Of a stretch of 55,735 nt of DNA, positions 1-8,659 are shown piece after piece. The position numbers and the translations under genes are program-made. Numbering within the stretch: position 1 is the stretch's first letter; every line of letters begins with the position of its first letter. The notes beneath the pieces are model-generated. The model was not told the DNA's origin and ran no database searches. It saw nothing but the letters and a program-made list of their open reading frames with translations. The DNA is from Pontimonas sp. (lineage in GTDB: Bacteria; Actinomycetota; Actinomycetes; Actinomycetales; Microbacteriaceae), in assembly GCA_028096805.1 (NCBI GenBank), contig JAOHDU010000004.1, positions 1 to 55,735 of the forward strand, in the 5' to 3' direction.

Positions 1-2144
1 TCGCAGAGACCGCCATCGCCCGCAGAAGAGCCATCCACTATTCCTCCGCCACCTCCAGCGGCGAAACATGCAGAAGCCCCCTTGATATCCGAAGTAACCC
101 CGGCACCTCCTTCCCCACCGGCGTTGGTGTCTGGCGTCTCACCGGCAGCGGAAAAGCCCCCTCCTCCACCACCAGGCCACCCGCTAAGAACGGGCACTGC
201 GGTTCCGTTTCGCCCCTTACCACCGTCGTTTCCTTGACCTGTCGATGACCCAATCACAGAGTTATCGCTTGAAACTCCCCCCGCCGAACCACCGCCAGAA
301 GCCCCCGCGCGCCCATTTCGCTTTTCGTTGTCAAGCCCTTCAGCACCTCCACCTCCACCTCCGCCTTCAGCTGTCAAGGCACCGAAGACACTCTCACCTC
401 CGTCGCCTCCGGCGTCATCGCTACGACCTTCACCCCCAGCACCAATAGTCGTGGCGAACTCGGAACGAGCGCTGACCGCGTAGGAATCAGATGTCAGCAC
501 CCCACCGGCACCACCCCCACCACCAGCCCTAGAACCACCTGCACCGCCACCGCCCACAACTAGGTACTTGATCTCCGTAACTGTCTCCGGCACAAACCAC
601 GATCCAGAGCTGCCCGTGTGCCCTCTTACCTCGACGACACAATCAGACCCAATCTCGGTCGTCACAATCGAAAGGTTTTGGGCGTTTTGATCACACGTGT
701 TACCGGAACCCACACCATCGAAAACTCGCAGGGTCACACTTGCCGTAGCCTCCGCGTAAATACCAGCCGCAGAAGTAGCAGTCACCACACAATCCCCCGT
801 ACCGGAGAGCGAAACAGTGGGAAGGCCGCTGTCAGGGATTGAACAGTTGGATGAACTCTCCGAATACGTGATCGCTGCTCCACCGATGGCGGATGCGGCG
901 GTGTCAAAGGTCAACGATGTGATGGACCCGCCGTCCCAATCCACGAAAGTGTTCGTCGGCGCCCAGGTGATGGTCTGGCTTGCCCTCGGTGTCACCGCGC
1001 TGCCGTGGGTAGCCGCGAGGCCGCTGCCGTTTGCGGTCACTGCTCGAACGCGCGGCGTATAGGCCGTACCGTTGGTCAGGCCGGAAATGGTCTTTGTCCC
1101 GTCGGTTGCCGACGCGAAACTAGTCCATGTTGAACCGTCAAATGAAAACTCGTAGTCCGTTACCGCCGCACCTCCAGTGTGGGCCGGGGTGGAAAAGCTC
1201 ACGTCAAGCTCGTTGTCCCCCGCGGTTACGGATGAAATAGTGGGAGCAGCGGCGATTAAGCTGTACCTGACTACAACTAAACCAACCGCGCCGGACCCAA
1301 AACCCGAGCCCGCATCTCCGCCGCCAGCGCCTGCTAACAAGCCGTTCTTTGCCGAATCGACGGCGCCGGGGTCGGTAGTGCCCGACTGGTCATTGTCTCG
1401 CCCCGGGCCACCCGATCCATAGCGAACCGCGACCCCAGTGATTGAGGACAAGAGGCCCGTACCGCCACTTAGCGTTCCTCCAACACCTCCCGCGCCACCG
1501 CCTCCACCGGCGCCGCAATCGCCGCTTCCACAGTCAGCACCGTTGGCGGTCCCGGTGCCACCGGAATTGCTCGCCGAAGGGCCCGCGCTCGATGGGCTCC
1601 CGCTGCTACCTCCTACTTTTGAGTTCCACCCTGCAGCGTCTCCGCCAGTAGCGTTGGCCCCCCCGAGAGTCGACGAGTCCCCGTCATTTCCTGCATTGGT
1701 TGCGTCACAAGTCCCACTGGCGCTCCCGCTGCCGCCTGCTCCGACGCTCACGGACACCGATCCCGACACCGAAGTTGTTCCCGTTGCTACGCCGCCCCCG
1801 CCGCCTCCGCCGCCCCAATAGACGCCGCATCTACCGCGGCTACCGCTGGCTCCACCGCCAACAACCAGGTACTGAATTGCGCTAACGCCAGACGGGACAG
1901 TCCACGTTGTCGAACCCGACGCGGTGAATTCCAGAAGACAGTAGTCCTGGCCGTCCACAGTCAAAACTCGCACGTCGACTCCGGAGGCGTTGCTGACCGT
2001 TTGGATACACAACGAGCCGCCTGATTCCGAGACCGTCGCCGCAAAACCGGGAGCCACCGATGCCGCTACGGGCATTAGTGATGGGACAAGCGCCAGTACC
2101 GTCACCAGAAGGCTTCCAAGCCAGATTTTGAGTGGGTTTTTCAC
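1..2144 (-). CDS. Secreted glycine-rich / fibronectin-III-like surface protein, partial (C-terminus beyond left edge)
   Basis: Reverse-strand frame open from GTG at 2144 to the window edge (>=714 codons, no stop in the stretches I translated by hand). N-terminus VKNPLKIWLGSLLVTVLALVPSLMPVAASVAPGFA is a signal peptide. Two Gly-rich modules start WTVPSGVSAIQYLVVGGGASG and WFVPETVTEIKYLVVGGGGAGG. Between them is an FN3-like domain (PTISSVTAGDNELDVSFSTPAHTGGAAVTDYEFSFDGSTWTSF...TISGLTNGTAYTPRVRAVTANGSG). Not in the supplied ORF list. Confidence 0.85.
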   Translation of the reverse strand, partial: MKNPLKIWLGSLLVTVLALVPSLMPVAASVAPGFAATVSESGGSLCIQTVSNASGVDVRVLTVDGQDYCLLEFTASGSTTWTVPSGVSAIQYLVVGGGASGSRGRCGVYWGGGGGGGGVATGTTSVSGSVSVSVGAGGSGSASGTCDATNAGNDGDSSTLGGANATGGDAAGWNSKVGGSSGSPSSAGPSASNSGGTGTANGADCGSGDCGAGGGGGAGGVGGTLSGGTGLLSSITGVAVRYGSGGPGRDNDQSGTTDPGAVDSAKNGLLAGAGGGDAGSGFGSGAVGLVVVRYSLIAAAPTISSVTAGDNELDVSFSTPAHTGGAAVTDYEFSFDGSTWTSFASATDGTKTISGLTNGTAYTPRVRAVTANGSGLAATHGSAVTPRASQTITWAPTNTFVDWDGGSITSLTFDTAASAIGGAAITYSESSSNCSIPDSGLPTVSLSGTGDCVVTATSAAGIYAEATASVTLRVFDGVGSGNTCDQNAQNLSIVTTEIGSDCVVEVRGHTGSSGSWFVPETVTEIKYLVVGGGGAGGSRAGGGGGAGGVLTSDSYAVSARSEFATTIGAGGEGRSDDAGGDGGESVFGALTAEGGGGGGGAEGLDNEKRNGRAGASGGGSAGGVSSDNSVIGSSTGQGNDGGKGRNGTAVPVLSGWPGGGGGGFSAAGETPDTNAGGEGGAGVTSDIKGASACFAAGGGGGIVDGSSAGDGGLC

Positions 2145-2533
2145 AGCCTCTCTAGTCTAATCTCGACGCCCCGGGGACAACCTCGCAACCGGTACCGTGG
2201 AAGACAGCGGTCGCGACGCGTGCAAAACTGCGAACGAGGCTGACTCAAAATTTCTCGTCGTTCGCGACTGCTGCCAATCCAACCGGGGCTTCCGACTACC
2301 GAACCTGCCCCGTCCGGGAACGCGAGAACAGGATGACTACCGCGGCGAGGAGGAAAACCCCAACAACCCACCAGCACCCTCCACGGTCAACAACACCGGC
2401 TCCTGAACCACCAGACCCAAATTCGACGCCTTGATAAACCCATCATCCGCAACGCCCCTAGACTCAACGTGGACGCAAGGTGCCCACCGAAAGGGTGTGT
2501 CAGTGAAGACCCCACAGCGCCGGACGAAAGCTC

Positions 2534-3232
2534 ATGACTGAGCCGCGGTGGCAAGCATTCGCGCGCCAACTGGAAGACTCCCGGTTGGGCACAACAACGG
2601 CGGAGAAAATCTGCCATGTCGCGGCAACTCTCGTGGGCGGAAGGGAAGCCTCGATCTCCCTTTTTGTTGACAATGCCTATCTAGCGCTCGCGGAATCGGG
2701 CCCACTGGCCCTCCTGCTGGATGAAACCCAGTTCCAACTTGGCGACGGTCCGGTCTTTGCCGCCCAAAGCTCTGCCGTACCGCTGGTTGTCGACGATATT
2801 TCGGGGACCGATGCCCGGGCGGAGTTTCCCGCGTTTGGTCCGATCGCCGAGAGCCGCAACGTGGGATCGATTGCTGCTTTCCCCATCGGTGTGGGTACCG
2901 CACGACTCGGGACACTCAACGTCTATCGCGAATTGGCAGGGCCACTGAGCGCGGAGGAATACGCCAACGGCCTCATCGCCGCCTCTTTTGCGCTCAGTGA
3001 AGCAATCGATTACCAGGCGGGAGTCGCGAAGCTGTTTAGCTCCGGTGAACTCCCCCAACGTTTTGAATCCAGCCACCTGCAGATCGCTGCGGGAATGGTC
3101 GCTGAAGCACTGGAGTGCTCGATTCTTGAGAGCTTGGTGCGCATTAGGGCCCGGGCTTTTGCCGACTCGGTGCCCGTTCTCGAGATTGCCAAGGCGATTG
3201 AAGAGCGAAAACTTGTCCTCGACTCGCAGTAG
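2534..3232 (+). CDS. GAF domain protein with C-terminal ANTAR-like domain
   Basis: GAF-like N-terminus; C-terminus AAGMVAEALECSILESLVRIRARAFADSVPVLEIAKAIEERKL resembles ANTAR. Confidence 0.75.
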   Translation: MTEPRWQAFARQLEDSRLGTTTAEKICHVAATLVGGREASISLFVDNAYLALAESGPLALLLDETQFQLGDGPVFAAQSSAVPLVVDDISGTDARAEFPAFGPIAESRNVGSIAAFPIGVGTARLGTLNVYRELAGPLSAEEYANGLIAASFALSEAIDYQAGVAKLFSSGELPQRFESSHLQIAAGMVAEALECSILESLVRIRARAFADSVPVLEIAKAIEERKLVLDSQ

Positions 3233-3246
3233 CAGAAAGGAAAACC

Positions 3247-3981
3247 ATGACCATACCCGCACTTGAGGAAGCAGAGGCGGTACGCCTTGCGTCCACGCTG
3301 ATTGAAATCACGTCCTCGGTAACCCACGGTGCTGAAACCATCGACATCTTCACGGATCTCGCTCAGCGGTGCGTGGAACTTCTTCCCGTTGCCGCAGCGG
3401 GAATACTGTTGCGCGATGCTTCGGGCAGGCTCCAAGTGATCGGCGCATCAAGCCCCTCGGCCCACCTATTGGACCTGTTCCAGGTGCAAAACGACGAAGG
3501 ACCGTGCTTAGAGTGCTCGAACACCGGTGAGCCAGTGTCCGACGAAGACTTGAGCGCCGATGGCCCGTGGCCGGGGTTCTCCGAGCAAGCCCGAGTCAAT
3601 GGTTTCGCCTCGACGTATGCCCTGCCACTGCGGTCCAGAGACCTCACCGTGGGGGCGTTGAATCTGTTCGCGAAAGGGCGGCTGAGCGAAGGTCAGCTGG
3701 TGATTGCCCAGGCACTCGCCGACTCCGCAACGCTCACGCTTATGCAGGTGGATCCCGCGGCCGATTTGCACATCGTGATCCAGCGCATTCACGTGGCCGT
3801 GGAATCTCGCAACACGATTGAGCAAGCGCAGGGCATGATTGCCCAACGATTCTCGCTCGAGGTTGAGGAGGCCTACCTGCGCCTACGGGAGGTTTCCCAC
3901 GAGACCCAGATGAGCCTGTACCAGGTGGCACGAGCCGTCGTCACCCGAGATCCCGGCTTCCCCGTGTCGACGCTGCTCTAA
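3247..3981 (+). CDS. GAF and ANTAR domain-containing transcription antitermination regulator
   Basis: GAF (EGPCLECSNTGEPVSDEDL...) followed by ANTAR (ALESRNTIEQAQGMIAQRFSLEVEEAYLRLREVSHE-type sequence). Confidence 0.85.
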   Translation: MTIPALEEAEAVRLASTLIEITSSVTHGAETIDIFTDLAQRCVELLPVAAAGILLRDASGRLQVIGASSPSAHLLDLFQVQNDEGPCLECSNTGEPVSDEDLSADGPWPGFSEQARVNGFASTYALPLRSRDLTVGALNLFAKGRLSEGQLVIAQALADSATLTLMQVDPAADLHIVIQRIHVAVESRNTIEQAQGMIAQRFSLEVEEAYLRLREVSHETQMSLYQVARAVVTRDPGFPVSTLL

Positions 3982-3993
3982 GGCAAGCCTCTG

Positions 3994-5595
3994 GTGGACG
4001 AGCAAACTCCCCCGGTCCCCGCGCAGGGGCAGCAGTCTGCTGCGCCCTCAACAGCAACGCGCGTCAGGGAATTTTTCTCGCCCGGCGCCGAGATATTGAC
4101 ACCCGACTACGTCACGCGACCCGAGGCGCGCTTTCTCCGCAGCGGGATTCCGTTCCCGTTTGTCATCGTGGCGATTCCCAGCTACAACGAAGAGCAATCG
4201 CTTCAGCGGACCATCCGCTCGCTGCGCGAGCAAACCCGGACACCGGATGAAATCGTGGTCATTGCCGACAACTGCACCGATAGCACGGTCGACATTGCCC
4301 GCAGCGAAGGTGTCTCCGTGTGGGAAACCCAGGACAACAGGGACGGTAAGGCGGGAGCCCTTAACCAGTTCTTTTCGGCATTCCTGGGCCTCCTTGATGA
4401 TGACGATGTCGTCCTTGTGATGGATGCTGACACCACCTTGACGGACCAGTTCATCGAGGCAACGACGGAAACACTGTTTTCCCCGTCTGCGAAAGAAATC
4501 GCCGGGGTGGGAGGCATTTTTCTCGCCGATGACGAGGACGACTGGAACCTGGTGCGCCAACTTCAGAGCAACGAGTACATCCGCTACCAACGCCGCCTCT
4601 CGCGCCGCCACGGGAGGGCGTTGGTGCTGACGGGAACCGGGACACTGTTTCGGGCAAAAACTCTTCGCCGGGTGCAGCAAGCGCGCCGGTCTGGGGAAAT
4701 TCCCGATTTGGCTGAGGCGGGAGGCGTCTATGACCTTTCTGCACTCACCGAAGACAACGAATTGACGCTGTCGCTGAAGGAACTGGGTTTCCGGGTGGTT
4801 TCCCCCAAGGCGTGCACCGTAAAAACAGCGATGATGCCCACCTGGTCAAGCCTGCATAAACAGCGACGCCGGTGGCAGCGCGGCGCGCTGGAAAATTTGA
4901 TTGCGCACGGGATCAATCGCAACACAGCCCCGTACGCGTTGCGTCAAGTCATGACGTATATCGGGGTGTTTTTTCTCCCTTTCTATCTCCACACGCTGAT
5001 CGTGGCCCTCGTCACGGACTCCGATCTCAACTTTTTTGAGCCCTTGTGGGTCGCGGTGGCCGTCCTCTACGTGGCGGAACAAACTTTTTCGGTCCGCAAG
5101 GGCGGTTTCCGAGCGATAGCGGTGAGCTTGTTGGTGATTCCCGAATTTTTCCTCTACGTCTTCCTCGATGTTGTGTATGTGGTGACCTTTTTTGGTTCGC
5201 TCTTTGCCACCGATGAAGCCTGGGGTCGAATGCGCCACCTTCGAGCCGACACCTACAACACCGGGGGCAAGGTGTATGCCGATAGCCCGATCACATCACG
5301 GCCCTACAGCGCTCATGCTCGCCATCGATCCCATGGAAAACACTCGTACCCGGCGCGCAGTTGGCGCTCCCCGAAACGCCTGGCCACCTCCCTCCACGGA
5401 ACTCACTATGCACGCCAGGCTCCCGCGCTTCGGCTGGTCGAAGTCATCCTTTTGATCGTCATTGTTTCGGGAACAATGGCAGCGATCGTTCTGCCCTTTG
5501 TGAGCCTTACTCTCGCCTGGAACCTGATTGCCATCTATGTCCTCCTTGGTGCGCTCGCCACCCTGGGGCGTCTGGTGCCGGTGCGAACCTTCTAG
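3994..5595 (+). CDS. Family 2 processive glycosyltransferase, membrane protein
   Basis: IPSYNEEQSLQRTIRSL, DADTTL, TEDNEL and QRRRW (QxxRW) motifs plus several C-terminal TM segments; GTG start. Confidence 0.85.
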   Translation: MDEQTPPVPAQGQQSAAPSTATRVREFFSPGAEILTPDYVTRPEARFLRSGIPFPFVIVAIPSYNEEQSLQRTIRSLREQTRTPDEIVVIADNCTDSTVDIARSEGVSVWETQDNRDGKAGALNQFFSAFLGLLDDDDVVLVMDADTTLTDQFIEATTETLFSPSAKEIAGVGGIFLADDEDDWNLVRQLQSNEYIRYQRRLSRRHGRALVLTGTGTLFRAKTLRRVQQARRSGEIPDLAEAGGVYDLSALTEDNELTLSLKELGFRVVSPKACTVKTAMMPTWSSLHKQRRRWQRGALENLIAHGINRNTAPYALRQVMTYIGVFFLPFYLHTLIVALVTDSDLNFFEPLWVAVAVLYVAEQTFSVRKGGFRAIAVSLLVIPEFFLYVFLDVVYVVTFFGSLFATDEAWGRMRHLRADTYNTGGKVYADSPITSRPYSAHARHRSHGKHSYPARSWRSPKRLATSLHGTHYARQAPALRLVEVILLIVIVSGTMAAIVLPFVSLTLAWNLIAIYVLLGALATLGRLVPVRTF

Positions 5596-5730
5596 AGACC
5601 CTCGTGCGCTACCCGCGCGTTTCCCTGCCGGTCGTGAGGACCCCATGCGAATCGCGCCGAATGTGGCGGCCACGATGAGATGTCGCACGTCGAAGGACCC
5701 AATGCCCTCTGGGCATGAGAGCCTTGGACC

Positions 5731-6093
5731 GTGCAGTCAGCAAACTTCTACGGTGTTTCCACCACAGGGATTTTTTGCCGATTCGGATGCCCCTCGAGGC
5801 AGCCCCGGCCAGAAAATGTCGTGTACTTCTCCGGAGTTGATGACGCCCTTCGCGGAGGATTTAGGCCGTGCAAACGATGCCGACCCGATCACGAGCGCTC
5901 CCCCGTGGCCGCATTCTCTGATTTCGTCTGCACTCAGTTGCTCGCGCTCCAACGAGCCCGCCCCGCTGGTTCTATCCAGTACTTCGCCGACCAGTTGTCG
6001 CTCTCTAAACGTCAACTGGAGCGAATCGTGCTCCAGGCGACCCATCAGTCGCCTCGGGCTTTTCTTAGCAGCTCACCGAGTGGGCGCCCGTGA
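5731..6093 (+). pseudogene. Ada-type Zn-binding domain with truncated AraC-type HTH (possible gene remnant)
   Basis: FYGVSTTGIFCRFGCPSRQPRPENVVYF...GFRPCKRCRPDH is the Ada four-Cys domain; followed by QYFADQLSLSKRQLERIVLQATHQSPRAFL (AraC HTH), then the frame is lost. No methyltransferase domain. Confidence 0.65.
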
Positions 6094-6983
6094 AAGGCGA
6101 CCTTCGGTGGCTGCCTGGCTTTATCGCGCTGGGTGTCGTGTGGGGCTCCTCTTTCCTCTTCATCGAACTTGCTCTGGAGAGCTTCACCCCCGCCGCCATT
6201 GTGTTTCTGCGAGGAGCGCTAGGAGCGCTCAGCCTGTTGGTGCTGTTGATCATCCGAAAGGAACGCTTGCCCGCCTGGAGTAAACACTGGTGGCACATCA
6301 CCGTGGTTGCGGCACTTTTGAACGCGGTCCCCGGTTTTCTTTTTGCCCTGGGGCAGCAATGGGTGCCAAGCTCCCTGGCCGGCATTGCCAATGCCACCAC
6401 CCCGATGATGACGGTCCTGGTTGTCGCGGTGGCTTTTCGTGACCAAAAGCCCTCGGCCAACCAATTCTTGGGAATCATCGTCGGCATTGGCGGGATTGTT
6501 TTGGTGACCGAAGTCATTGGTGCGTTCGAGGGTGCCACCGTTCTCGGTGTCGGGATTCTGCTGGCGGCGACGCTGTCCTATGGAATCGCCATGCCCTACG
6601 CCAAACGCCACGTGAGCACCCTGCCCTACAGCCCCTACGCTCTTGCGGCCGCTCAGGTGGGGGTGTCTGCGATCATCACCGCCCCGGGAGTGTTCCTCTC
6701 GGGCGCCGTGGCCCAACCACTGACGAGCTCAGCGGTATGGGGGATCCTAGGTCTCGGGGTACTGGGAACGGGGATTGCCTATGTGTGGAATTACCGAAAC
6801 ATCGAGCTCGTAGGAAGCGTTATCGCCTCCAGCGTTACCTACATCACCCCCGTCGTCGCGGTGATTCTCGGTGTTGTGCTGCTGCGAGAAAGCCTCAGCC
6901 CCGCGCAGCTCCTGGGCGGGGCTCTGGTGATTGTCTCGGCACTGCTGGTTCAAGAACGCTGGGTAGTTATCCGAAAAAAGTGA
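6090..6983 (+). CDS. EamA/DMT-family transporter
   Basis: 297 aa, about ten TM segments, LGVVWGSSFLFIELAL start typical of EamA. Confidence 0.88.
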   Translation: MKGDLRWLPGFIALGVVWGSSFLFIELALESFTPAAIVFLRGALGALSLLVLLIIRKERLPAWSKHWWHITVVAALLNAVPGFLFALGQQWVPSSLAGIANATTPMMTVLVVAVAFRDQKPSANQFLGIIVGIGGIVLVTEVIGAFEGATVLGVGILLAATLSYGIAMPYAKRHVSTLPYSPYALAAAQVGVSAIITAPGVFLSGAVAQPLTSSAVWGILGLGVLGTGIAYVWNYRNIELVGSVIASSVTYITPVVAVILGVVLLRESLSPAQLLGGALVIVSALLVQERWVVIRKK

Positions 6984-7054
6984 CGGGCGTTTCCCCTTCC
7001 CCCGACGGTGGGGCATTACCACCCATGTTCGAAAGGCTGGGTTAGCGTAGACGG

Positions 7055-8596
7055 ATGCTGCTTTCTCGTGTGCGCCCGGTCTTATCTCTCGTTGTCACGG
7101 CGATCCTCATCGCGGTCGGGCTGTCGCTCACAGCGTCGCCCGCTTATGCAGAAACAGCGGCAGACTGCGTCGCCGGCGAATTTTTCGATGGGTCCGCGTG
7201 TGTGGAAGCCCCAGCCGGCAGCTTCACCGACTCGGACCGTGCAACGGAGGCCACACTATGCCCCGAAGGACGGTATCAAGACCTGACAGGCCAGCAGTCG
7301 TGCAAGGTCGCCCCCGCGGGCTCGTATGTCAACACTGAGGGTGCCATCGCCGCCACCCTGTGCGCGCCCGGGACCTACCAGGGCAGCCCGGAAAGCACTA
7401 GTTGCCTGACAACGGCTGCCGGACACTACGCGGCAGAAGGCGCGACGGTCACCACCCAGTGCGCGATCGGAACCTACCAACCGGCGGCCGGCCAGGGTTC
7501 CTGCCTTGAGGCCCCGGCAGGACGATTTGTGGCGGGCACCGGCGCAACAGCCGCCACCCTGTGTGCTGTGGGCACTTTTCAAGCCAACACGGGCCAAGGC
7601 GCTTGCACACCTGCTCCAGCGGGCTCCATTGTGACGACAGAAGGCGCCATCGTCGCGACCCTGTGTGCCGTAGGCACGTACCAGCCAGACACGGCGCAAA
7701 CGAGCTGTCTGACCGCTCCGGCTGGCCGCTTTGCCGCCGAGGGCGCTGCCGCCGCCACGCCGTGTGCGGCGGGGACATACCAGCCAGAAGCCGGCAAAGG
7801 CTCCTGCATCGACGCTCCTGCGGGACGGTTTGTCGCCTCGAGCGGGGCTACGTCCTCCACGCTATGTGCTGCAGGAACCTATCAGCCCAGTGCCGGTCAG
7901 AGCTCCTGCATTGACGCCCCCGCCGGTTCGTTTGTCGCAACCACCGGTGCGCTCTCTGTCTCCCAGTGCAAGGCGGGCACTTACCAGAACGAAAAGGGCT
8001 CCAGCAGCTGTCGTGACGCGGGAGCGGGCTACTTTGTCGCTAAAGCCGGCGCTACTGCCCGGGTTGCGTGCCCAGCAGCGATTGGCACCACCGCCACCAG
8101 TTGTCCTGCAGCAACCGAGGGTGATGTAGCGGCAACCGATGTTGAAGAACTCGAGCCGGCTCCAGCGGACTCACCAGAACCTTTACAGGCCGAGAGTGAC
8201 GCCGCCAATCCACTGCAATGCCAACCAGGGACCTGGTCAGAAACGGGGCTCAGCACAGCGCCTGGCGGCTGCATTGAAGCGGAACCCGGTTACGCCGTGC
8301 TGTTGGCTGGCGCCACCCAGCAGACCGAGTGCGTCCCTGGCACCTTTACCCAGCAGGCTGGCGCCAGCTCCTGCCGGCCAGCACCAGAGGGAACTTTTGT
8401 TCCCTCCTCCGGTTCGTCGAAAGCTTATGTGTGCGAGGAAGCGGGAGGACTTGGGGCTAGCACCTGCCCCGGCTACGTGTCCCCGGCGATTATCACCGTG
8501 TGGGTAATTAGCGGTGTTCTGGTGCTCGGTGGTGCAGGAGCCGGCTTCTGGTGGTACCGACGCAAGATGGCTCCAGGCCCCCTGCGCGCTGACTAA
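7055..8596 (+). CDS. Cys-rich repeat surface protein (ephrin-receptor/GCC2-GCC3-like repeats), signal peptide and C-terminal TM anchor
   Basis: About 11 units of ~34 aa with consensus CaxGTYQPxxGQxSCxxAPAGxFVxxxGAtxxTL; N-terminal signal peptide; C-terminal VWVISGVLVLGGAGAGFWWYRRK. Confidence 0.85.
   Translation: MLLSRVRPVLSLVVTAILIAVGLSLTASPAYAETAADCVAGEFFDGSACVEAPAGSFTDSDRATEATLCPEGRYQDLTGQQSCKVAPAGSYVNTEGAIAATLCAPGTYQGSPESTSCLTTAAGHYAAEGATVTTQCAIGTYQPAAGQGSCLEAPAGRFVAGTGATAATLCAVGTFQANTGQGACTPAPAGSIVTTEGAIVATLCAVGTYQPDTAQTSCLTAPAGRFAAEGAAAATPCAAGTYQPEAGKGSCIDAPAGRFVASSGATSSTLCAAGTYQPSAGQSSCIDAPAGSFVATTGALSVSQCKAGTYQNEKGSSSCRDAGAGYFVAKAGATARVACPAAIGTTATSCPAATEGDVAATDVEELEPAPADSPEPLQAESDAANPLQCQPGTWSETGLSTAPGGCIEAEPGYAVLLAGATQQTECVPGTFTQQAGASSCRPAPEGTFVPSSGSSKAYVCEEAGGLGASTCPGYVSPAIITVWVISGVLVLGGAGAGFWWYRRKMAPGPLRAD
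7180..8090 (+). repeat. Tandem ~102-bp coding repeats (nine units of 31-34 aa)
   Basis: Cys-to-Cys period is 34 aa in most units (33 in two, 31 in the first); approximate boundaries. Confidence 0.75.
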
Positions 8597-8659
8597 TCAG
8601 TGTTTGTCAGGTAGCAGACCCACAGCCTGAGATTCCGGGCGCGGTTTTTTGATTGTGCG

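Noticed and set aside
1438-1821. Plus-strand 127-aa Pro-rich ORF and neighbours (245-1885)
   Set aside because: They are the antisense of the Gly-rich minus-strand coding frame; no ribosome-binding site or family signature.
5528-6283. 251-aa plus-strand ORF
   Set aside because: Overlaps the better-supported glycosyltransferase, Ada-domain and DMT frames; only a short stretch (LAAHRVGARE) may be a displaced piece of the Ada-like gene.
7180-8090. Regular ~102-bp repeats considered as a CRISPR-like array
   Set aside because: Units are in-frame protein repeats with sequence drift throughout and no conserved repeat/variable spacer alternation.
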